A stretch of DNA of 19,140 nucleotides from Streptomyces sp. NRRL F-6676 (GTDB lineage: Bacteria; Actinomycetota; Actinomycetes; Streptomycetales; Streptomycetaceae), in NCBI RefSeq assembly GCF_000725625.1, contig NZ_JOHS01000083.1, forward strand, positions 1 to 19,140, read 5' to 3'. The notes under the pieces were generated by a model. It did not search any database. It was not told the origin of the DNA and was given only the letters and a program-made list of their open reading frames with translations. The translations under genes were made by a program, and so were the position numbers. Every line of letters begins with the position of its first letter. Position 1 is the stretch's first letter. Positions 13,818 through 19,140 of the stretch are shown here, piece after piece.

Positions 13818-15257
13818 TCAGTCCTCGTTCTCCACCCGCTCCCAGCCCCCGTCCCCCGTCAAGGCGTACCCGTAGTACGACTTCTCCCCCGCACTCGTAC
13901 GGAACGGCTGCCCATGGTTGTCGATCCGGATCGTGCCCTTGCGGTTCCCGCTGGACCAGTCCATCTCCAGGTACCAGCGGACGTCATGCCCGCTGGTGTG
14001 CGCGGTGACGTAGAACACCTCGGGGTCGGACTCGCTCACCCGGTACGGGAAGTTCCGCTGCCCCCCGATCGGCATGGCCAGCGGGTCGCCCTGGTCGAGC
14101 GAGACGTCGAACGACTTCGTGTTCACCGTGCCGCCGCAGCCGATGCCCATCGCGTACCTGGACCAGCCGAGCGGCGGGTTGCTGCTCACCACCCGCACGT
14201 GCAGTTCGCGGAGCACCACGGTCTCCGGGCCGGTGCCCTGCACGGCGAGGGAGACCGTCTGGCTGTCGGCGGCGACCCCGTCGAACGGAGTGACCCAGCC
14301 GACCACGTTCTGCTGGACCGGCGGCGGCGGGACGTTCTCCGGCTTGCGGTCCAGCAGGAAGTGCTGTTCGCAGGGCGCGTCCCAGTAGTACGGATTGGTG
14401 GTCACGGCGAGCGGTACGCCGCCGGAGTTCCCGGAGCCGTTCGTGCCGCCGGCACGTGAGGAGGTGGCCTTCGGGGTCGCCGTGCGCTTGCCGGACGCGG
14501 TCGGCGAGGGCGAGGCGCTCGCGCTCTTGGATGCCTTGCGGGTGGGGTGCGAGGCGGAGACGGAGGAGTCGGCGGAGACGGTGGCCGCGGCTCCCTTCGT
14601 CGCGCCGGTCCCGCGCTCGCCGTCGCCCGGCAGCAGGCTGACGAGCAGCGCCACGGTGGCGACGGCGACGACCCCGCCCCCGGCGAGCACCGCGGTCCGC
14701 CGCGGGCGGCGGCGGGGAGCGGAAGGGGTGAGCGAGGTGACGGGGTCCTGGAGATCGGAGACGTCGGACTCCGTCGGCTCGGAACCACCCGGAACGTCCT
14801 GCGCCTTCGCCGCCGCCCAACCGGCCGGTGTCCCCGCACCCGCCGAACCGGCCGCAGCCGCCGGGGCCTCCGAGGCCGCCGCAGCCGCCGAGGCCGTCGG
14901 CGCGTCCGGGGCCTCCGAAGCGGCCGGCGCCGCCGAGGCCGCCGAGGCCGCCGAGGTCACCGAACCCGCCGGTGCCTCCGGCTCCTCACTCGCCCCCGCC
15001 GCCGGCTCCCCCTTCACCCCCCGCAGCGCATCCGCCCGCACCCACCGCCGGTGCAGTTCGAGGAGTTCGTCGGGTGTGGCCCGGCACAGTCGGGCGAGGC
15101 GTTCGACGGGTGCGTACTCCACGGGTACGACGTCCCCGTTGACGTACCGGTGGAGCGTCGAGGCGCTCATGTGCAGCCGCTTGCCCAGCACCCCGTAACT
15201 GAGCCCGGAACGCTCCTTCAGCGTCCGCAGCAGTTCGGCGAAATCATCCCCCGCCAC
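13818..15257 (-). CDS. Membrane-spanning HTH (XRE-like) protein with secreted C-terminal domain
   Basis: A 479-residue protein. An N-terminal helix-turn-helix of the XRE type (about 5-60, core LSYGVLGKRLHMSASTLHRY) is followed by an Ala/Ser/Glu-rich linker (about 80-180). After RRRPRR at 182-187 comes one membrane helix (about 188-208). A Ser/Thr/Lys-rich external stalk (about 215-280) leads to a compact domain (about 285-479) with C296 and C374, many aromatics and a beta-rich pattern. The layout, DNA-binding head inside and ligand-sized domain outside, suggests a one-component membrane sensor-regulator; the ligand is unknown. GTG 15257 has GGGAG five bases upstream. The gene is divergent from a DUF4232 lipoprotein, and a palindrome lies just before its start. 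Alternatively it is a structural envelope protein with a vestigial HTH. Confidence 0.8.
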   Translation of the reverse strand: MAGDDFAELLRTLKERSGLSYGVLGKRLHMSASTLHRYVNGDVVPVEYAPVERLARLCRATPDELLELHRRWVRADALRGVKGEPAAGASEEPEAPAGSVTSAASAASAAPAASEAPDAPTASAAAAASEAPAAAAGSAGAGTPAGWAAAKAQDVPGGSEPTESDVSDLQDPVTSLTPSAPRRRPRRTAVLAGGGVVAVATVALLVSLLPGDGERGTGATKGAAATVSADSSVSASHPTRKASKSASASPSPTASGKRTATPKATSSRAGGTNGSGNSGGVPLAVTTNPYYWDAPCEQHFLLDRKPENVPPPPVQQNVVGWVTPFDGVAADSQTVSLAVQGTGPETVVLRELHVRVVSSNPPLGWSRYAMGIGCGGTVNTKSFDVSLDQGDPLAMPIGGQRNFPYRVSESDPEVFYVTAHTSGHDVRWYLEMDWSSGNRKGTIRIDNHGQPFRTSAGEKSYYGYALTGDGGWERVENED

Positions 15258-15273
15258 CGTTTCTCCCTTTCCC

Positions 15274-15288
15274 CGCGTCCCGGACGCG
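15274..15288. promoter_or_regulatory. Palindromic candidate operator before the membrane HTH gene
   Basis: CGCGTCC-C-GGACGCG is a perfect 7+1+7 palindrome 17 bases upstream of the HTH gene start, between it and the divergent lipoprotein gene. Its size and symmetry suit a dimeric XRE regulator and so autoregulation. A hairpin in the leader is not possible with a one-base loop unless inner pairs open. No second copy was seen in the 216-bp gap. Confidence 0.4.
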
Positions 15289-15473
15289 CATTCCAGCTGG
15301 TTGCCATTTCCCCAGGTCAGGGCCGTTCTCAGCGTTCCATTGTCCCTCATCCCCCGGCGGCTGTGGCGACTGGGACGACTGCTGACCCAAGCTGTGGTCA
15401 TCCAAGCACGCCGCTCCCGGCAACCGGTCGAGTGGCACCCCCCATTCCCCACTTCTCCCCAAGGAGTTCAGCC

Positions 15474-16262
15474 ATGTCCGCTCGCACGGCTCGTACCGCC
15501 CGCACCACCTCCCGCGCCTCCTTCCGTACCCCCCGCACCCGTCTGCTGGCGGCCGCCACGATCGCGGTGGCCGCGTTCGCCCTGACGGCCTGCGACGACG
15601 GCACGGGTACGGAGACCAGCTCGCTCGGCTCCACCTCGGCGGGCACCTCGGCGGTCGGTTCCGCCTCCAAGGACACCTCGTCGGCCGGCACGGCCGAGTC
15701 CGGTTCCGGCGCCGCGAAGGGCGGCACGAACACCGGGAGCGACACGAACGCCGGCGGCAGCGGCAGCGGCGGGAGCGGGTCCAAGGCCTCCGGTTCGCAG
15801 GGGTCCGGCAAGCAGAGCTCCGCCGGGCAGAGCGCCGGCAAGGAGGACTCGGGGAAGCCGGCCAAGTGCTCCGCGTCCACCGTGCGGTTCACCGCGACGA
15901 AGGTGAGCCGCCCCGTCAACCACCTGCTGCTGACCGCCACCAACCACGGCTCGAAGTCCTGCGTCCTGCCCCCCTACCCGATGGCGCGGTTCGGCGACGC
16001 GCAGTCCGTGCCGCCGGTCATGAACGCCTCGCGTCCGCAGTCGACGGTGGTGCTGTCCCCGGGCGGTTCCGGGTACGCGGGGGTCCTGCTGTCGGCCGCC
16101 GACGGCAGCGGGTCGAACGGCTACACCGCGAAGACCCTGACCGTCCCCTTCGACGACGGCTCGGTGGGCAGCGCGGCCCTGCCGTCGGGCGGCGTCCACG
16201 TGGACGACTCGCTGAAGGTGACGTACTGGCAGAGCGGCATGGACGACGCCCTGGCGTACTGA
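15474..16262 (+). CDS. DUF4232 lipoprotein
   Basis: A 262-residue lipoprotein. A long Arg/Thr-rich N-region (1-23) precedes a hydrophobic core and the lipobox LTAC with Cys40, followed by DD. Residues about 41-130 are Gly/Ser/Thr/Lys low complexity, a likely cell-wall-spanning stalk. The DUF4232 domain (about 131-262) has C132 and C163 and a beta-sandwich-like pattern with a PPYPMARF segment. The function of this family is unknown. ATG 15474 follows AAGGAG at ideal spacing. It is divergent from the membrane HTH gene, which could sense or control it. Its last codons and stop lie in the first unit of a 17-bp tandem repeat. Confidence 0.87.
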   Translation: MSARTARTARTTSRASFRTPRTRLLAAATIAVAAFALTACDDGTGTETSSLGSTSAGTSAVGSASKDTSSAGTAESGSGAAKGGTNTGSDTNAGGSGSGGSGSKASGSQGSGKQSSAGQSAGKEDSGKPAKCSASTVRFTATKVSRPVNHLLLTATNHGSKSCVLPPYPMARFGDAQSVPPVMNASRPQSTVVLSPGGSGYAGVLLSAADGSGSNGYTAKTLTVPFDDGSVGSAALPSGGVHVDDSLKVTYWQSGMDDALAY

Positions 16263-16333
16263 GCGCTCTGACGTACCGAGCGCTCTGACGTACTGAGCGC
16301 TCTAACGTACTGAGCAACTCTGACGTACTGAGG
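16255..16333 (+). repeat. 17-bp tandem repeat across the DUF4232 stop codon
   Basis: Units begin at 16255, 16272, 16289, 16306 (18 bases) and 16324 (partial). The consensus is CGTACTGAGCGCTCTGA, with one or two changes per copy. Each full unit except the fourth contains the palindrome GAGCGCTC. The first unit supplies the final Tyr codon and TGA of the lipoprotein, so the array looks like a slippage expansion of the gene end. It lies just before the terminator. Confidence 0.93.
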
Positions 16334-16346
16334 CGCAGCCCCGCAC

Positions 16347-16381
16347 AGGCGCGGCCGTCCCGAAGGGGACGGACCGCGCCT
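16347..16381. terminator. Bidirectional terminator between the DUF4232 gene and hemB
   Basis: AGGCGCGG (16347-16354) and CCGCGCCT (16374-16381) form the outer stem. CCGTCCC (16355-16361) and GGGACGG (16366-16372) form the inner stem, with one bulged A and a GAAG loop. This gives 15 pairs, placed between two convergent genes. Confidence 0.88.
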
Positions 16382-16449
16382 CAGCGGTATGTGGGCCCGA
16401 TGGCGCGGGCGACGTACCCCAGTGGCCCGGCCCGGCGGCGGCCCGCGCC

Positions 16450-17442
16450 TCAGCGCAGCCGGTGGGCGACCTCGACCGCCCAGTACGTCAGGATGTTCCG
16501 CGCCCCGGCGCGCCGGATGCCGAGCAGGGACTCCATGATCGCCGCGTCCCGGTCGATCCAGCCCTTCTCCGCGGCGGCCTCGATCATCGAGTACTCGCCG
16601 GAGATCTGGTACGCGGCCACGGGCACGTCGGCGGCCTCGGCGAACCGCGCGAGGATGTCGAGGTAGGGCCCGGCCGGCTTGACCATGACCATGTCGGCGC
16701 CCTCCTCCAGGTCGAGCGCCAGCTCCCGCAGGGACTCGCCGATGTTCCCGGGGTCCTGCTGGTAGGTCTTGCGGTCACCCTTGAGGGAGGAACCGACCGC
16801 CTCGCGGAACGGGCCGTAGAAGGCGGAGGAGTACTTGGCGGTGTAGGCGAGGATGGAGACGTCCTCGCGGCCGATCTGGTCCAGCGCGTCGCGGATGACG
16901 CCGATCTGCCCGTCCATCATGCCGCTGGGGCCCACGACGTGGGCGCCGGCGTCGGCCTGGACCTGGGCCATCTCGGCGTAGCGCTCGAGCGTGGCGTCGT
17001 TGTCGACGCGGCCCTCGGCGTCGAGGACGCCGCAGTGGCCGTGGTCGGTGAACTCGTCCAGGCACAGGTCGGACATGACGATCAGCTCGTCGCCGACCTC
17101 GGCGCGGACATCGCGCAGGGCGACCTGGAGGATGCCGTCGGGGTCGGTGCCCGCGGTGCCGAAGGCGTCCTTCTTCTCCTCCTCGGGCACGCCGAACAGC
17201 ATGATCCCGGAGATCCCCGCCTCCACGGCCTCGACCGCGGCCTTGCGCAGGCTGTCCCGGGTGTGCTGCACGACTCCGGGCATCGCCCGGACGGGCACGG
17301 GCTCCCCGACGCCCTCGCGCACGAAGGCGGGAAGGATCAGGTCGGCCGGGTGCAGCCGGGTCTCGGCGACCATGCGACGCATGGCCGGGGTGGTACGCAG
17401 ACGCCGGGGCCGCGTACCCGGAAAGGATCCGTACGTCGTCAT
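16450..17442 (-). CDS. hemB: Delta-aminolevulinic acid dehydratase (porphobilinogen synthase)
   Basis: A 330-residue HemB, which condenses two 5-aminolevulinate molecules to porphobilinogen in tetrapyrrole (heme, B12) synthesis; it works as an octamer in the cytoplasm. The Schiff-base lysines are K203 ([12 protein letters not shown]) and K255 ([10 protein letters not shown]). The metal segment is [14 protein letters not shown] (125-138): C127 and C137 match two of the three zinc cysteines, and the third position is D129. This is a mixed form between the zinc type (three Cys) and the Cys-free magnesium type. ATG 17442 gives the family N-terminus; GTG 17451 in frame is a possible alternative. 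It stands alone here, without hemA, hemC or hemD in the window. Confidence 0.96.
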   Translation of the reverse strand: MTTYGSFPGTRPRRLRTTPAMRRMVAETRLHPADLILPAFVREGVGEPVPVRAMPGVVQHTRDSLRKAAVEAVEAGISGIMLFGVPEEEKKDAFGTAGTDPDGILQVALRDVRAEVGDELIVMSDLCLDEFTDHGHCGVLDAEGRVDNDATLERYAEMAQVQADAGAHVVGPSGMMDGQIGVIRDALDQIGREDVSILAYTAKYSSAFYGPFREAVGSSLKGDRKTYQQDPGNIGESLRELALDLEEGADMVMVKPAGPYLDILARFAEAADVPVAAYQISGEYSMIEAAAEKGWIDRDAAIMESLLGIRRAGARNILTYWAVEVAHRLR

Positions 17443-17670
17443 ACCATCCACGCTACGCCCGCGGAGGGCATGCCTTTGCCGACGCGGAGTCGGGCGGGTG
17501 GGCCCGCCGCGCGGGGGCACCCCCACGGTGGACGGCCTGGACACGGCAGCCTTCCCACGCGAAATCCCGTCAGCGGTCGCGTCCCTGAACCCGAGCTCGG
17601 AAGGGGGCCGTTCGATCCGGGGCCCGGAAGCCGCAGGCGCTGTCGGCACACCGGCACCATCCGGGAATGC
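17443..17670. other. Gap between the winged-helix gene and hemB
   Basis: This gap must hold the end of the winged-helix transcript and the start of hemB. GGCGGG-TGGG-CCCGCC (17493-17508) is a six-pair hairpin and CCGAGCTCGG (17591-17600) a ten-base palindrome. Neither is followed by a U tract. An open frame across the gap has no protein-like pattern. I could not place a hemB promoter. Confidence 0.4.
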
Positions 17671-18609
17671 TCACGCCGCACGAATGGCATCGTCCGTCCT
17701 CGCCTCGTCGAAGCGGCAGTCGCCGCAGCGGCCCGGTTGGGGTGAGCGGAAGACTCGGTCGCAGCCGGGGCAGTCCTGGAAGGGGTGGGGGCGGGGTGGA
17801 GGTTCCTCGCGGGGGACGGGGGCGCGGGGTGGGAGTGCCGGTGGGAGCAGCTCGTGGAGGCGGTGGGCGATCAGGGCGGCGGGGTTTCTGATGTCCGTCG
17901 GCAGGTTCGCGGTGAGGGTGCGGAGCACGGCCGTGGTGCTGAGCCCGCAGTCGAGCCAGGGCACGGCCGCGTCCGCGAGCCGGTCCACGTCCCGGAGGGA
18001 CAGGACGAGCCGGTCGTCGATCCGGCGCAACCGCGCGAGGAGCGCGACGGCCTCGCCGTGCCGCTCGCTACGGCGGGGCGGTTCGGTGGGCGATTCGGCG
18101 GGTGATTCGGCGGCCGTCGCGGCTTCGGGCGCGGCCGGGGTGTCCTCTGACCCGCGAGCCACGGGCTCGGCGGGAGACGGAACCGGGGGCGGAACCGGAT
18201 GCGGCAGTGTCACGTCCTGCCGCTCCTTCTCCCTGGCCCGCGTGGCGGCCGGGGCGTTGAAGGCGTACGTGCGCGTGATCACCCTGCCGCCCGGCGTACG
18301 TTCCCGTACCCGCCGCAGATAGCCGTGGGCCTCCAGCTCCCGCAGGGCGAAGGCGATGCGGTCACGGCTCTCGGGGAACCGGTCGGCGAGGGTGCGGATG
18401 TCGACGGGGGTGCCGTCGGGCAGCGACAGGATGTACGTGGCGAGCCCGATCGCGAGCGCGGACATCTCGCGGTGCTGGGCGAGGTGGTTGCCGATGATCG
18501 TGTACCGGTCGCGCTGGTACTCGCGGATGTGGGTGACACCGGAGTGGGTGGCGGTTCGACGAACACCGCTCGGCGGGCGTAGGCCAGCGATAGGCTTTTC
18601 AACAGCCAT
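17671..18609 (-). CDS. Winged-helix DNA-binding protein with C-terminal zinc ribbon
   Basis: A 312-residue regulator-like protein. A winged helix-turn-helix lies at about 37-118: SALAIGLATYILSLPDG, then DIRTLADRFPESRDRIAFALRELEAHGYLRR as recognition helix and wing. A Pro/Ala/Glu-rich linker (about 135-180) follows, then a helical domain (about 183-256). A zinc ribbon with C280-x2-C283 and C295-x2-C298 ends the protein. The plan belongs to a Streptomyces family with several copies per genome, of unknown targets. ATG 18609 was chosen because the protein then starts MAVEKPIAGLRPPSG, as in relatives I recall; GAGGAAGG lies about 12 bases upstream. ATG 18648 in frame is an alternative. The zinc ribbon could bind nucleic acid or a protein partner. 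Confidence 0.8.
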   Translation of the reverse strand: MAVEKPIAGLRPPSGVRRTATHSGVTHIREYQRDRYTIIGNHLAQHREMSALAIGLATYILSLPDGTPVDIRTLADRFPESRDRIAFALRELEAHGYLRRVRERTPGGRVITRTYAFNAPAATRAREKERQDVTLPHPVPPPVPSPAEPVARGSEDTPAAPEAATAAESPAESPTEPPRRSERHGEAVALLARLRRIDDRLVLSLRDVDRLADAAVPWLDCGLSTTAVLRTLTANLPTDIRNPAALIAHRLHELLPPALPPRAPVPREEPPPRPHPFQDCPGCDRVFRSPQPGRCGDCRFDEARTDDAIRAA

Positions 18610-18919
18610 GGGGAAGAGTTGCCTTCCTCTGTGGTCAGGCCCTCGCACCGGGATGGCAGTCCCAGCGGGGGCCGACGCATATCGGGCAGTCGGTCAGGGC
18701 CGAGACTGCCCGCCCGCACACCCCCCACGCCAGCCACACCAGCCGCTTTCACCCACCCGAGTGACATACAGCAGGTTTGGCAGGTGGGAAGGGTTCTTTC
18801 CCCCGCTTCTTTACTCCTTGACCACCCACCCCTCCGCCCACCACACCACCGGGTCCCGCGTTTCCGGACGCCGGTGGGCCGGGGTTCGTCGCCGCGCGGG
18901 GCTGAGGCGTCCGGCCGGT
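18610..18919. other. Intergenic region that should hold the winged-helix gene promoter
   Basis: There are 310 bases without a recognisable gene. Since a terminator closes the upstream hydrolase gene, the winged-helix gene must start its transcript here. The section around 18765-18815 is richer in A/T than its surroundings and contains the inverted repeat GGGAA-7-TTCCC (18786-18802). I found no convincing -10/-35 pair. The open frames crossing it have no protein-like pattern. Confidence 0.45.
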
Positions 18920-18958
18920 GCCGGAGGGGGCGCGGGTCAGGCCGGTGCCCCCTCCGGC
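18920..18958 (-). terminator. Terminator of the partial hydrolase gene
   Basis: GCCGGAGGGGGC (18920-18931) and GCCCCCTCCGGC (18947-18958) form a perfect 12-bp stem with a 15-base loop, starting ten bases after the hydrolase stop on the minus strand. Confidence 0.82.
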
Positions 18959-18968
18959 GTCTCCGCCG

Positions 18969-19140
18969 TCAGCGGCCCGCGTGGCCCCACCAGCCGCCGT
19001 TCCGCTGCGTCACCTGCGCGGCGACCCGCTGGATGGAATTGACGGCGATGTCCTTGCGGTCGACGTAGATGTAGTGACCGCTGCCCTCCGCCTTGCGGAT
19101 CACCGAACGGCCCGAGACCGCCGTCCACGCGTACTGGCCC
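18969..19140 (-). CDS. Alpha/beta hydrolase-like protein, C-terminal fragment
   Basis: The last 56 residues of a gene that continues beyond the window. The frame has no in-frame start and ends at TGA (18971-18969). The segment GSGHYIYVDRKDIAVNSI (residues 19-36 of the fragment) matches the C-terminal pattern of alpha/beta hydrolases, in which the His of GH is the catalytic base and a helix follows. Codons end almost always in G or C, which supports this frame over a competing frame at 18937-19128. The tail ends NGGWWGHAGR. The nucleophile and acid lie outside the window, so the substrate class is open. Confidence 0.7.
   Translation of the reverse strand, partial: GQYAWTAVSGRSVIRKAEGSGHYIYVDRKDIAVNSIQRVAAQVTQRNGGWWGHAGR

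Noticed and set aside
16255..16333. CRISPR-like array
   Set aside because: Units are directly tandem with no spacers and no cas genes nearby; a simple tandem repeat explains it.
17439..17690. 83-codon minus-strand frame upstream of hemB
   Set aside because: Overlaps the end of the winged-helix gene, has no ribosome site and a Pro/Arg/Gly composition like random high-GC sequence.

Overview
The window is very rich in G+C, with G or C at almost every third codon position, strong GGAG-type ribosome sites, several GTG starts, and many long false open frames on the opposite strand. Together with the gene content (DUF2637, DUF3558 and DUF4232 proteins, class I LysRS next to ArgRS, CE1758/CE1759 flavin pair) this points to a Streptomyces chromosome, probably core rather than arm. 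No rRNA, tRNA, CRISPR array, transposase or integrase was found.

Layout. 18-1774 (-): a translationally coupled luciferase-like monooxygenase and FMN reductase. 1984-2748 (+): a short-chain dehydrogenase. 2913-3785 (+): a free-standing two-motif LAGLIDADG homing endonuclease with a Myb/SANT-like tail, preceded by a strong hairpin. 3822-5015 (-): RNA ligase RtcB, convergent with the endonuclease across a perfect 14-bp terminator stem. 5233-7262 (+): two paralogous DUF3558 lipoproteins. 7413-8831 (+): a four-helix DUF2637 membrane protein with a long repetitive tail. 8959-10692 (-) and 10838-12598 (+): divergent class I LysRS and ArgRS. 12797-13729 (+): an APH-fold kinase-like protein, possibly leaderless. 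13818-15257 (-): a membrane-spanning HTH protein, divergent from a DUF4232 lipoprotein (15474-16262, +) whose stop codon lies in a 17-bp tandem repeat array. 16450-17442 (-): HemB. 17671-18609 (-): a winged-helix protein with a C-terminal zinc ribbon. 18969-19140 (-): the C-terminus of an alpha/beta hydrolase-like protein that runs off the window.

The most interesting signal is in rtcB. About 60 bp (4491-4550) encoding the conserved metal-binding GSGNH segment is written in A/T-ending codons unlike the rest of the gene, although the reading frame and the catalytic residues are intact. The endonuclease gene lies about 700 bp away. My proposal is that this is a bacterial case of intronless homing: the endonuclease would target the conserved rtcB active-site sequence, and the recoded patch would be the immune allele. 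This is an inference. The patch and the neighbouring endonuclease are seen directly; a functional link is not.

The housekeeping genes (lysS, argS, hemB) are ordinary and full length. The remaining genes are cell-envelope or regulatory accessory genes of types typical of Streptomyces.
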